Source: Thermaerobacter subterraneus DSM 13965
GTDB lineage: Bacteria > Bacillota > Sulfobacillia > Thermaerobacterales > Thermaerobacteraceae
Reading direction: 5' to 3'
NCBI RefSeq assembly: GCF_000183545.2
Contig: NZ_JH976535.1
Location: forward strand, 1,675,837-1,739,836
DNA length: 64,000 bases
The translations under genes and the position numbers were made by a program. A model generated the notes under the pieces. The model did not search any database. It saw only the letters and a list, made by a program, of their open reading frames with translations, and was not told the DNA's origin. This document shows, one piece after another, positions 47,853 to 56,178 of this stretch; the first letter of the stretch is position 1, and each line of letters opens with the position of its first letter.

Positions 47853-47880
47853 GGGAAATACCTCCTCATGGGCCGGGCCG

Positions 47881-47925
47881 GGGGACAGGGTTCCGGGGGA
47901 CAGGGTTCCGGCGACACCGGGGTCC
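47881..47925 (+). repeat. 15-bp tandem duplication upstream of the acyl-CoA dehydrogenase gene
   Basis: GGGGACAGGGTTCCG occurs exactly at 47881-47895 and 47896-47910, and a diverged third copy (GCGACACCGGGGTCC) follows. It sits 30 bp before the minus-strand start at 47852. Confidence 0.6.
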
Positions 47926-48060
47926 CCGGGGGAACAGGATCCCCCGCCGCCCGCTGCACTGGTCGAACGTCGCGGCCTGGGTTACGATTCGTTGCCGCCG
48001 CCAGGGGCACCTGCCCGGGTACCGCCTGGCCATGACGTCCTCCCCCCGCCGCCACGTGGC

Positions 48061-48651
48061 TCAGGGGTTGCCGGCCGGGTCCTCCAGGAAGGCCTTGAGC
48101 TCCCGGCGCACCGCGTCGGGCAGCGGCTCCTGCAGAAGCCGGCGCACCCGGTCCGGGGCGAACCCGTGGTGGCGAAGGTAGCCGGCCAGAAGGTCCGCCC
48201 GGTCGTGGCGGTTCATCAGCCGGTAGGCGACCAGCCACACTTCGGGGCTGGCGATGGGGACGTCCTGCCAGGTCCCGCCCTGCAGCGCCGGCAGATGGCA
48301 GATCCCGCCGGCGGTGCGGATGGCGAACCCGCCGATCAGATCCACAGAGCGGCGGGGTTCAGAGCCCGGGACCGGCGTCCATCGAATGAAGAACCGGCTG
48401 GCGAAGGGCGGGTGCCTCCGGACCTGCAACGAGCCGCTCCATCCCTGGATAACGGGCACGGCAGCCAGGACGCGTTCCAGCGGCGCGTCGGTGACCAGGT
48501 CCCAGTCACGGACCCGATCGACCAACCCCAAGCTTGCCAGTAGCCCGCTGCCTCCGAGCACCACCGGGCAGCCGGCCTGGGTCAGGGTGCGGATCAAGGG
48601 CCGAAGCTCCGCCGGATCCGGGCAATCGGCGGATCCATCGGGACGGTTCAT
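48061..48651 (-). CDS. Nucleotidyltransferase-like protein of unknown substrate
   Basis: 196 aa from ATG 48651. An N-terminal helix is followed by VVLGGSGLLASLGLVDRVRD and WDLVTDAPLERVLAAVPVIQ, resembling the opening GGxA...D-x-D region of small nucleotidyltransferase or DUF-type 'nucleotidyl transferase' proteins, then RRSVDLIGGFAIRTAGG and a helical C-terminal part. The key GG and W-D motif are present, but the second acidic pair is unclear. No operon partner; the sequence just upstream is relic DNA. Function not assigned beyond fold resemblance. Confidence 0.6.
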   Translation of the reverse strand: MNRPDGSADCPDPAELRPLIRTLTQAGCPVVLGGSGLLASLGLVDRVRDWDLVTDAPLERVLAAVPVIQGWSGSLQVRRHPPFASRFFIRWTPVPGSEPRRSVDLIGGFAIRTAGGICHLPALQGGTWQDVPIASPEVWLVAYRLMNRHDRADLLAGYLRHHGFAPDRVRRLLQEPLPDAVRRELKAFLEDPAGNP

Positions 48652-48942
48652 GTTCCGCTTCCGCTCCGTGTCGGCTTCGGGTCTAGATGCAGGTGCAGGT
48701 GCAAGCCCACGGAACCTGTACGCTCCGGGCAGCGTCCCCTCCGCGGCCACGTCCCGCACCAAATGCAGCGTCGCCGGGTCGTTCTTCTTCGCCTCCGCCT
48801 ACCCCTCGACCTCCGGCACACCCAGCCGATCGACCGGGAAAATCGTCTTCTTCGGTCCGACCATCGCACCGATGCGCCCGACGTCGACGCCCTCGACGTA
48901 GCCCCCGCCGATCTGCCGGAACCGCCCAACCTCGTGCCCGAC

Positions 48943-49567
48943 GTGGAGATCCTCTACAATCCCGACCTCAAGAGTGCCCCGGTGATGATCCCCGGCCTCC
49001 TGGGCATGGTAACGATGCTCGCCACCACCTTGCTGGTGGCGCTGGGCATCGTTCGCGAACGCGAATACGGGACCCTCGAACAGTTGGCGGTCACACCGCT
49101 TCGCCTGTTCGAGGTCGGCAAACTGCTGCCCTACATCGTCCTGGCGGGCGTCGACTTCGTGCTGGTCCTCGTGGCAGGCCTCACCGTGTTCGGCCTCGAG
49201 CCGGCGGGCAGCCTGGCGCTGTTCACCGGGCTGACCCTGCTGTTCCTGCTGAGCACCGTCGGCCTCGGCGTGCTCGGCTCAGCGGTCTCGGAGAACCAGC
49301 AGCAGGCGATGCAGCTGGCCTTCTTCGTGATGTTCCCGCAGATCCTGATGTCCGGCCTGATCTTCCCCATCAGCTCCATGCCGCGGGTCATCCAGTGGAT
49401 CTCGACGGTCCTGCCCTTCACCTACTTCGTGCCCATCGCCCGCGGGATCTCCTTGAAGGGGCAGGGCCTGGACGTGCTCTGGCCCCAGGCGGCGGTGCTG
49501 GCGGGGTACGGCGTGCTGCTGACTCGCCGTCGCCACCGTGCGCCTGCGGCGGCGGCTGGCCGGGTGA
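48943..49567 (+). pseudogene. ABC-2 type exporter permease, truncated and frameshifted
   Basis: The C-terminal half of a YhhJ-like permease: VEILYNPDLKSAPVMIPGLL, LGIVREREYGTLEQLAVTPL, ENQQQAMQLAFFVMFPQILM and MPRVIQWISTVLPFTYFVPI. The N-terminal helix and most of the extracellular domain are missing; upstream DNA does not encode them. Near the end an extra A at about 49522 shifts the frame; removing it restores LAVATVRLRRRLAG and a TGA at 49567. Two intact ATPase genes of the same system follow. Annotated as a non-functional remnant. Confidence 0.75.
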
Positions 49568-49594
49568 CCTGACCTTTGAGGGAGGCGGTCCGCC

Positions 49595-50500
49595 ATGGAC
49601 ATGGTCCTGCGCCTGGCCGGGGTGAGCCACCGCTTCGGGGCGGTGGAGGTCCTGCGCGACGTCGACCTGGACCTGCCCGCGGGCACGGTGACGGCCCTGG
49701 TGGGTCCCGACGGGGCGGGCAAGACCACGCTGCTCCGCGTGGCGGCGGGGGTGCTCACGCCGGCGGCCGGCCGCGTGGAGCGCCCCGGGGACGCCGGCAT
49801 CGGCTACCTGGCCGGCGCCAGCAGCGTCTACCCCGACCTCACCGTATGGGAGAACCTCACCTTCTTCGGCCGCCTCTACGGGATGAACGGGCGGGCCCTG
49901 GCCGCCGAGGCCGGCCGCCTGCTGGCGTGGGCGGGGCTGGAGGCCTTCCGCCACCGCCCGGCGCGCCACCTGTCCGGCGGCATGCGCCAGAAGCTGGCCC
50001 TGGCCTGCGCCCTGATCCACCGGCCCGCCGTCGCCCTGCTGGACGAGCCCACCACGGGCGTCGACCCGGTGGCCCGGCGCGAGCTCTGGGCGCTCCTCGA
50101 TCAGCTGGCGGCCGGCGGCATGGCCGTGCTGGTGGCCACGCCCTACATGGACGAAGCGGGCCGGTGCCGGCGGGTGGCGCTCCTCCACCGGGGCCGGCTG
50201 CTGGCGGCGGGCAGCCCGGAGGAACTGCGGGCGCGGGTCCCCTGCCGCGTGCTGCTCCTGCAGGCCGAGGGCCGGCGCCAGGAACTGCTCCGCCTCGCCC
50301 GGGAGCTGCCCGGCGTGCAGGATGCCCGGCCGGCCGGCGAGGGCGTGCGCGTGGCGCTGCCTGTGGGCGCCCCGGATCCCACGCTCCCGCCCGGCGTGCG
50401 GGCCGTCCCCGCTGAGGTCGAACTGGAAGACGTCTACGTCTGGCTCGCCGGCGAGCTGGCCGGCAAGGAGCCCGCCGGCAAGGAGGAGGCGCGGGCATGA
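49595..50500 (+). CDS. ABC-2 type exporter ATP-binding protein (first ATPase)
   Basis: 301 aa; ATG with GGGAGGCGG upstream. Walker A GPDGAGKTTL, Q-loop SSVYPDLTVWENLTFFGRLY, signature HLSGGMRQKLALACALIHRP, Walker B ALLDEPTTGVDP, and a switch residue in VATPYMDEAGRC, where the usual His is Pro-Tyr, as in YhiH-type first domains. In that system two ATPase units and ABC-2 permeases export drugs or other compounds. The next gene overlaps it by 4 bp; the adjacent permease is broken. Confidence 0.9.
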   Translation: MDMVLRLAGVSHRFGAVEVLRDVDLDLPAGTVTALVGPDGAGKTTLLRVAAGVLTPAAGRVERPGDAGIGYLAGASSVYPDLTVWENLTFFGRLYGMNGRALAAEAGRLLAWAGLEAFRHRPARHLSGGMRQKLALACALIHRPAVALLDEPTTGVDPVARRELWALLDQLAAGGMAVLVATPYMDEAGRCRRVALLHRGRLLAAGSPEELRARVPCRVLLLQAEGRRQELLRLARELPGVQDARPAGEGVRVALPVGAPDPTLPPGVRAVPAEVELEDVYVWLAGELAGKEPAGKEEARA

Positions 50501-51288
50501 ACGGCACGCGCATGATCGGCACGGGCACGAACGGGACCGGAAACGGCAGCGAGCTCGCCATCGAGACGGAAGGCCTCACCTGCCGCTTCGGCGACTTCGT
50601 GGCGGTGGACGGCGTGAGCCTGCGGGTGCCGGCGGGCGCCGTCTACGGCCTGCTGGGCCCCAACGGCGCCGGCAAGACCACCCTGATCCGCGCCCTCCTC
50701 GGCCTCATACCCGCCACGGGGCGGGCACGGGTGCTGGGCCTGGACCCCGCCCGGCAGGCCGCCGCCATCCGCGCCCGGGTGGGCTACATGTCCCAGCGCT
50801 TCAGCCTCTACCCGGACCTGACGGTGGAAGAAAACCTGCGCTTCTACGGCCAGGTGTACGGGCTGGACGGCGACCGGCTGGCCCGGCGCATCGCGGAGCT
50901 GCTGGAGCGGACCGGCCTCCCGGGCCAGCGGCGGGCCCGGGCCGGCAGCCTGGGCGGCGGGCTGCGCCAGCGCCTGGCCTTCGCCTGCGCAATCCTCCAC
51001 GAGCCGTCGCTGCTCCTCCTGGACGAGCCCACCTCCGGCGTGGACCCCCGGGCCCGCCGCCAGTTCTGGGAGATGATCTACGCCATGGCCGACGCGGGCA
51101 CGACGGTCCTGGTCACCAACCACCACATGGACGAAGCCGAGCAGTGCGACCGCCTGGGCATGATGCTCCGCGGCCGCCTGGTGGCCGAGGCACCGCCGGG
51201 GGAGATCCGCCGCCGGTACGCGGGCGGCGGCAGCCTCGGGGAGGCGTTCGCCCGCCTGGCGGCCGGGCCCGGTGGCTTCTCCGCCTGA
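50497..51288 (+). CDS. ABC-2 type exporter ATP-binding protein (second ATPase)
   Basis: 263 aa; starts inside the previous gene (ATGA overlap). Walker A GPNGAGKTTLIRAL, SQRFSLYPDLTVEENLRFYG, signature SLGGGLRQRLAFACAILHEP (Ser replaced by Gly in LSGG), Walker B LLLLDEPTSGVDP and switch His in VTNHHMDEAEQC. Together with the preceding ATPase it corresponds to the two halves of the fused YhiH protein. No permease follows before the terminator at 51350, so the transporter has lost its membrane part here. Confidence 0.9.
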   Translation: MNGTRMIGTGTNGTGNGSELAIETEGLTCRFGDFVAVDGVSLRVPAGAVYGLLGPNGAGKTTLIRALLGLIPATGRARVLGLDPARQAAAIRARVGYMSQRFSLYPDLTVEENLRFYGQVYGLDGDRLARRIAELLERTGLPGQRRARAGSLGGGLRQRLAFACAILHEPSLLLLDEPTSGVDPRARRQFWEMIYAMADAGTTVLVTNHHMDEAEQCDRLGMMLRGRLVAEAPPGEIRRRYAGGGSLGEAFARLAAGPGGFSA

Positions 51289-51349
51289 GGGGCAGCACTT
51301 GTGATTGAAGTCAAGCGCAACCTTCTCGATACTGTGTACGCCAAAACAT

Positions 51350-51378
51350 AACGGGCAGAGAAAGTTCTGCCCGTTTTG
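51350..51378 (+). terminator. Rho-independent terminator after the ABC ATPase genes
   Basis: AACGGGCAGA (51350-51359) pairs with TCTGCCCGTT (51366-51375), followed by TTTGTC. On the opposite strand the tail TTATGTTTTGG is also U-rich, so it may serve the convergent endonuclease gene as well. Confidence 0.75.
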
Positions 51379-51411
51379 TCACTCGATCGTACGACGAACC
51401 GTTACATCCCG

Positions 51412-52425
51412 TTATTTCGTCGAGTTAACGTAATCCGATACTAACGTGTAGGCCAAGTCACTCCCCAACAGCACTTCGACCGGCTTTTTGCATCTCTCCC
51501 GAAGCTCGTTGAGGGCCTGCTCGAATTGTTGTGTATATTCACTCGCAGTGGTTACGATGAGCCCACAGTCATAGCGCGAATCAGACGTAAGCGCCTTTTC
51601 AATATCCCTAATGGCTCTCGTATAGTCCATGGTCCCGGTGTACGCTTTGACTTGCACGGCACAGCATAATGTTAACGACACTGGGCCGATAGGCACTTCA
51701 ATATCCACCTCTAAATCTGCTCCGTTTCGGTCCGGTCCCTTACGCACTTCTCTAATATTCGGCTGACTCTTCAAAAGCTGAGCAACAAATTCCTCAAGAT
51801 TTTTTCGCGGGAAGTGGCGATAGATCTCTTCCGAAATGGCGTGAAGGGAACGTCCGACAATGTTGCGAATTGCATCGTTGGGGTTCGTTCCTTTCTCTCC
51901 AGCTGCAAGCCGTCTTAATAGCTCCTCAAACTCGCGATGCAAGCCGATGCGGTATCTTGCACCCTGAAGCTTCAGCCTCTGCGATAATATCGGAGGGACA
52001 ATCTCGTCATTGCGACCGAATTGGGCCACAAAGTGGCACGGTAGCCGGTGGCGAAAGTCATCTTCACGATCTGGATCCCAGGGTTCGTCATCGTAATCAT
52101 ATTCCCCGTCAATCTGCACGACCGTGCACTGGCCCCACTCCGGCATATTGATGTAAACGAAATAGTCGCCAGGCCTCACGTCTAGTAGGAATCCTGCGCG
52201 AGACCAAACACCTCGTTCATCCGAAGTCAGGTTATCGAATCCATTGTCTTGAATCTTTTTCTTAATAACCCGGATATCAGACGTAGGCCCGTAACCCCAA
52301 CCGAAACGTGCTCTACCCTCTTGTAACTCGCTGTATAACAGCGGGAGCCAGTATGAAGCACCGTCTTCCCACGGTTGCTTTGGCTTGACTGCATAGATCG
52401 TATATTGGCTTTGGTATTCGTTCAT
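51412..52425 (-). CDS. Mrr-like restriction endonuclease-fold protein, probably horizontally acquired
   Basis: 337 aa; ATG 52425 with GAGGTGG upstream. The C-terminal domain (about 195-337) has a PD-(D/E)xK-like core: NLEEFVAQLLKSQPNIREVR, GADLEVDIEVPIG with the Asp, then CCAVQVKAYTG with the Q-x-K pair, and DYTRAIRDIEKAL, as in Mrr-family type IV restriction enzymes. The N-terminal 190 residues (YAVKPKQPWEDGASYWLPLL, then VRPGDYFVYINMPEWGQC) are of PUA/EVE-like or unknown type and may recognise modified DNA. The gene is clearly AT-richer than all neighbours. Isolated, with no methylase. Confidence 0.72.
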   Translation of the reverse strand: MNEYQSQYTIYAVKPKQPWEDGASYWLPLLYSELQEGRARFGWGYGPTSDIRVIKKKIQDNGFDNLTSDERGVWSRAGFLLDVRPGDYFVYINMPEWGQCTVVQIDGEYDYDDEPWDPDREDDFRHRLPCHFVAQFGRNDEIVPPILSQRLKLQGARYRIGLHREFEELLRRLAAGEKGTNPNDAIRNIVGRSLHAISEEIYRHFPRKNLEEFVAQLLKSQPNIREVRKGPDRNGADLEVDIEVPIGPVSLTLCCAVQVKAYTGTMDYTRAIRDIEKALTSDSRYDCGLIVTTASEYTQQFEQALNELRERCKKPVEVLLGSDLAYTLVSDYVNSTK

Positions 52426-52843
52426 GCGCACCACCTCATAGCCGAAGTATGAGGCAAGCCACGTGGCCCGAACGATGCGGAACATCCCATCGCCATGGGC
52501 CGAGGGGCTTCCTGCTCCACTCATCCCCGCTCGCGATCATGTGTGCTGTAACACCCCACACCTCGCAACAGGCTCACCTGCCACCTGCTGAAGCGGACAC
52601 CCATCCTCAGTTCGTACACCGACTTGGGCCTCCGGGAGCGGCCGGCCGCTTGCACGTTAGGATGTACAATAATTCTCATCCAGTGTGATGAATCCTGTTC
52701 TGGAAACGTCGATCACCGTTGACAAGCTGGCCCGGCGAGCACATCCTAATTTCAAGGCGCCGTCGTACCACCAATGTTCCCCGAGGTTGCGCCAACGATG
52801 GGCAAGGTTCGAGCGACATATCCCCCGGGAGGGTGATCGACCG
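52426..52843. other. Gap between the endonuclease and aminotransferase genes
   Basis: 418 bp of mixed composition, divergent. 52650-52700 is AT-richer (GGATGTACAATAATTCTC): TACAAT at 52664 is a possible -10 for the aminotransferase gene, without a clear -35. The reading frame of the aminotransferase is open back to 52685 but the extra part looks non-coding. Confidence 0.3.
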
Positions 52844-54112
52844 GTGACCCAGCCCTTCGCGGAACCCGGTGCCCGCCGGACGACCCGCCATCCCCTCGAT
52901 TTCGCGCGGCAACTGGAAGAACGGCTGGTCTTCACCCCGGGCCCGACAGAGGTCTCCCCGCGCGTCCGCGAGGCCATGGCCCTGCCCGTGGCCAACTCGG
53001 ACCTCGACCCGGACTTCGCCGAGCTGTACCGGGCCACCTGCGCCGGGCTGCAGGAGCTGCTCCACACCCGGAGCGACGTGCTGATCCTGGCCGGCGAGGG
53101 CCTGCTGGGCCTCGAGGCCGCCATCGCCTCGCTGGTCGAACCCGGCGACCGCGTCCTCGCCCTGGCCAACGGCCTCTACGGCCACGGCTTCGCCGACTTC
53201 GCCCGGGACTACGGCGCCGAGGTCACCGTCTTCGAGGCTCCCGACCGCCGGCCCCTGGATCCGGACGCCCTGCGCCGGTTCCTCCGAGACCAGAAGCCCT
53301 TCAAGCTGGCGACCCTGGTGCACTGCGAGACGCCCACCGGCCTGACCAACCCCGTGGACCAGATCCTGCCCGTCCTCCACGAGCACGGCATCCTGACGGT
53401 AATGGACAGCGTCTCCGCCATCGCCGCCGAGCCCCTGGAGGCCGACGCCTGGCACGCCGACGTGGTCCTGGGCGGCTCGCAGAAGGCCCTCTCCGCGCCG
53501 CCCGGCCTGGCCTTCCTGAGCGTAAGTCCCGCCGCCTGGGAGGCCATGGCCCGCCGCCGGACGCCCATCCGCGGCGTCTACCTGAACCTGCGGCTGTGGA
53601 AGGACCTCTGGCTGGACAAGGGCGAGTTCCCCTACACCCCCTCGACCTCCGATGTCTACGCCCTCTACGCGGCCGTCGCCGCCGCCCTGGAAGAAGGCGA
53701 GGCCGCGCGCCTGGCCCGGCACCAGCGCCTGGCCCGCGCCATCCGGGCCGCCGGGGAGGCGGCCGGCCTTGAGCTGTACCCCGCGCCGCAGGCGGCCGCC
53801 CGCTCGGTCACCGCCTGGCTCATCCCCGACGCCCTGCGCCCGCGGGAACAGGCGATCCGCCGTTTCATGTGGGAAGAACACGGCGTCCTCATGGCCGGCA
53901 GCTGGGGCGACGCCGCCGGCCGCATCTGGCGCGCCGGCCACATGGGCGAAAACGCCCGGCCCGAGAAGGGCGAGCGCTTCGTCCGGGCCCTGGCGGCCAC
54001 CCTGCACCACTTTGGGTGGAACCTGCCCGGCGATCCGGTGGAAGCGTACCGGGCCGCCCTTGCCGGCGAGGGGCCCGCCCTTACCGGCGAGGGCGGCGGG
54101 AGAAGCAGTTGA
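52844..54112 (+). CDS. Class V PLP aminotransferase (alanine/serine-glyoxylate or phosphonate type)
   Basis: 422 aa from a GTG at 52844, seven bases after GGGAGGGTGA. Starts RLVFTPGPTEVSPRVREAMA, then LILAGEGLLGLEAAIASLVE, HCETPTGLTNPVDQILPVLH, MDSVSAIAAEPLEADAW and the PLP Lys in VVLGGSQKALSAPPGLAFLS. This is the serine:pyruvate/alanine:glyoxylate aminotransferase family, which includes PucG and phosphonate transaminases. No neighbours suggest a pathway, so the exact donor and acceptor are open. A 20-residue Gly/Ala tail ends the protein. Confidence 0.9.
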   Translation: MTQPFAEPGARRTTRHPLDFARQLEERLVFTPGPTEVSPRVREAMALPVANSDLDPDFAELYRATCAGLQELLHTRSDVLILAGEGLLGLEAAIASLVEPGDRVLALANGLYGHGFADFARDYGAEVTVFEAPDRRPLDPDALRRFLRDQKPFKLATLVHCETPTGLTNPVDQILPVLHEHGILTVMDSVSAIAAEPLEADAWHADVVLGGSQKALSAPPGLAFLSVSPAAWEAMARRRTPIRGVYLNLRLWKDLWLDKGEFPYTPSTSDVYALYAAVAAALEEGEAARLARHQRLARAIRAAGEAAGLELYPAPQAAARSVTAWLIPDALRPREQAIRRFMWEEHGVLMAGSWGDAAGRIWRAGHMGENARPEKGERFVRALAATLHHFGWNLPGDPVEAYRAALAGEGPALTGEGGGRSS

Positions 54113-54131
54113 GGCGCAGGCTCGAAGGCGG

Positions 54132-54356
54132 ATGAATCCCCTAGGCGCGTGGCGGCCGGCGATGGTTGAACGCCGCAGGCCCGAGCAGCAGGGTGGCAGC
54201 TGCCGGTGGGACCGCCTGCGGCGTACCGTCGTTGCACGAGTGTTCCTGCCGGCAGAACCTGCTCGGGCCATTGGCGAGTGGTTGCAGCAAAGCGCTGAGA
54301 GAGCCCGGCAGGCCTTGCAAGAAACAGACGGCACCCAATTCGAGGGACGGGCCTGA
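54132..54356 (+). CDS. Possible small protein (74 aa), unproven
   Basis: ATG at 54132 with GAAGG just upstream; the last 45 residues (RTVVARVFLPAEPARAIGEW, then LQQSAERARQALQETDGTQF) look protein-like, with an amphipathic helix, and codon use is less GC-biased than its neighbours. The stop lies inside the terminator at 54342. No family recognised. It could equally be non-coding leader sequence. The rest of the 540-bp gap to 54652 is GC-mixed with no feature beyond the terminator. Confidence 0.3.
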   Translation: MNPLGAWRPAMVERRRPEQQGGSCRWDRLRRTVVARVFLPAEPARAIGEWLQQSAERARQALQETDGTQFEGRA

Positions 54357-54376
54357 AGGGGCGCCGTCCCTCTTTT
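54342..54376 (+). terminator. Rho-independent terminator
   Basis: GAGGGACGG (54342-54350) pairs with CCGTCCCTC (54364-54372) and is followed by TTTTG. It ends the aminotransferase transcript or that of the small ORF at 54132. Confidence 0.75.
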
Positions 54377-54652
54377 GTGGGCCTGCGAGCCCAGACCCCG
54401 TTGCCACGGTTTGCCACTGTCCTCACCATGGCGCTGTCCTCACCATGCGGCCAGCCTCGCCGCTGGCCGCCAGAGCCCGCCTCATCCAGCCTGCGGAATC
54501 TTCCAACGGGCCGGGGCTTTGTAGCCGCTACGGCTACAGGGATCCACTTCTGGACACCGAAGTGTCTTCCATCGACGGGGTTCGACAAAAGATGACAGCA
54601 CGGGTCCGGCCGCGGGTCGAATCCTGGAGCCCCCATGGTGAGGAGAGCGAGC

Positions 54653-54847
54653 ATGAAGAAGGTCTGGCGAGTGATCGTGGAGTCCCTTACGAAGGTTTTC
54701 CTGGTGGGTGAGCCGCCCGATTCCCCCGGGGAGGCGGCCATCAACCCCGAGAACCGGCAACTGATGCGCGAAACCCTGATCCTGTTCCTCGGCCTGGCGC
54801 TCACCGTGCTCGGCTTCGTCGTGGCCTGGTACACCGGTCGCATTTGA
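54653..54847 (+). CDS. Small single-helix membrane protein (64 aa)
   Basis: ATG 54653 with GAGGAGAGCG upstream. The N-terminal half is soluble (MKKVWRVIVESLTKVFLVGE), then one hydrophobic helix ETLILFLGLALTVLGFVVAW and a short YTGRI tail. No family recognised. It lies 90 bp from the convergent epimerase gene stop. The good ribosome binding site and amphipathic pattern support it as real. Confidence 0.6.
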   Translation: MKKVWRVIVESLTKVFLVGEPPDSPGEAAINPENRQLMRETLILFLGLALTVLGFVVAWYTGRI

Positions 54848-54939
54848 AGGTGGCGGTCAACGGTTTGTAGGGTGCTGTGAACAGCGAAGGCCGAAACCCT
54901 CAGTCCGGAGCCGTGAGGCCCGTGAGGCCGGCATACACC

Positions 54940-56145
54940 CTACCCCGCCACCGGTTCCACGGCCTTCGCCACCTGCCGCCGGTACCACTGGTACGTGGCG
55001 GCCAGGCCCTCCTCCAGACCGACCCGCGGCGTCCAGCCCAGCAGCCGGCGGGCCCGGTCGCTGGACAGGACGCTGTGGCGAATGTCCCCAGGCCGCGGCG
55101 GGCCGTAACGGGGCGCCGGCGAGCCCGCCACCAGCCGGCCGATGCGCTGGGCCAGCTCGCCGATGGCCGTGGCCCGGCCGCCGGCGATGTTCGCCACCAC
55201 GCCGGCAGGCCCCGCCAGAGCCAGGACAAAGGCCCGGGCCACATCGCCCACGTACACGAAATCCCGGGTCTGCTGGCCGTCGCCGTGGATCACCGGCCCC
55301 CGGCCGCTCAAGGCATCCAGGAAGAACCGCGCCACCACGGGCCCCGTCTCGGGCCGCTGGCCCGGGCCGTACACGTTCCCCAGGCGGAGGATCACGGCCT
55401 CCAGCCCCGTTCCCTGGGCGTACTGCTGGATCAGCCACTCGGCCGCCAGCTTGGAGCGGCCGTAGACGGACAGGGGCTTGAGCGGGTGGTCTTCGTCAAC
55501 GGGCAGTCGCTGCGGATCCCCGTACACCGCCGCCGACGAGGCGAACACCACCCGGCGCGTCCCGGCGGCCACCGCCTCCCGCACCAGGTTCAAGGTGCCG
55601 TATACATTGACGTCCACGTCCTGGTCCGGCCGCTCCAGGGAGCGCTCGACGCTGACCTGGGCGGCCAGGTGGATCACCGCCTCCGGCCGGAAGTCACGAA
55701 AGACCGCCGCCACCTCGCCGGCCTGGGTGATGTCCAGCCGTTCCACCGTCACGCCGGCAATCCGCCGGACCCGGCCTGCGGAGAAGTCGTCGACGGCCAG
55801 CACTTCGACGGGTTCGACTTCGCCGCCCAGTCTCACTCCATCGCCGCCAGCCGCTGCCGCCCTCGCCTCGCCGGCGGAGGCCACTTCCATGCCGGCTCGG
55901 GGAGCGCCGGCACCCGGGGATTCATCTCCTCCGCCGGCCGGTGCCGCGCCAACTGCTGCTCCGGCCACCGGGCCAGATCCACCCCCCGGCTCCGCCGGGC
56001 CAGCCTCACCGCCAGCTGCTGAGGCGCCGGGCCCACCCGTGGCCGCTGCGCCCCCGGCCGCACCCCCACACTCCGCCCCCGTTACTAGCTGCTGCACCAC
56101 ATGGGAGCCGATGAATCCTGCCGCACCCGTCACCAGAACCCGCAC
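54940..56145 (-). CDS. NAD-dependent sugar-nucleotide epimerase (UDP-glucose 4-epimerase-like) with an 88-residue insert
   Basis: 401 aa extended SDR. The NAD motif MRVLVTGAAGFIGSHVVQQL is at the very start; residues 24-111 are an Ala/Gly/Pro-rich insert with no counterpart in the family; then VLAVDDFSAGR (second strand), IHLAAQVSVERSLE, the catalytic VYGRSKLAAE Tyr/Lys, YAQGTGLEAVILRLGNVYGP and RPGDIRHSVLSSDRARRLLG. Together with the adjacent UDP-glucose dehydrogenase, 33 bp upstream, it should supply UDP-sugars for cell-surface polysaccharide. The insert separates the first and second strands of the Rossmann fold and must loop out. Confidence 0.92.
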   Translation of the reverse strand: MRVLVTGAAGFIGSHVVQQLVTGAECGGAAGGAAATGGPGASAAGGEAGPAEPGGGSGPVAGAAVGAAPAGGGDESPGAGAPRAGMEVASAGEARAAAAGGDGVRLGGEVEPVEVLAVDDFSAGRVRRIAGVTVERLDITQAGEVAAVFRDFRPEAVIHLAAQVSVERSLERPDQDVDVNVYGTLNLVREAVAAGTRRVVFASSAAVYGDPQRLPVDEDHPLKPLSVYGRSKLAAEWLIQQYAQGTGLEAVILRLGNVYGPGQRPETGPVVARFFLDALSGRGPVIHGDGQQTRDFVYVGDVARAFVLALAGPAGVVANIAGGRATAIGELAQRIGRLVAGSPAPRYGPPRPGDIRHSVLSSDRARRLLGWTPRVGLEEGLAATYQWYRRQVAKAVEPVAG

Positions 56146-56178
56146 GAGCCGGATCGCCCTCCCCCTGCGTTCCCTAAC

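Noticed and set aside
54195-54215. GGTGGGACCGC resembling the T-box sequence
   Set aside because: The nearest terminator is about 140 bp downstream, no specifier stem is visible and no tRNA-synthetase or amino-acid gene follows.
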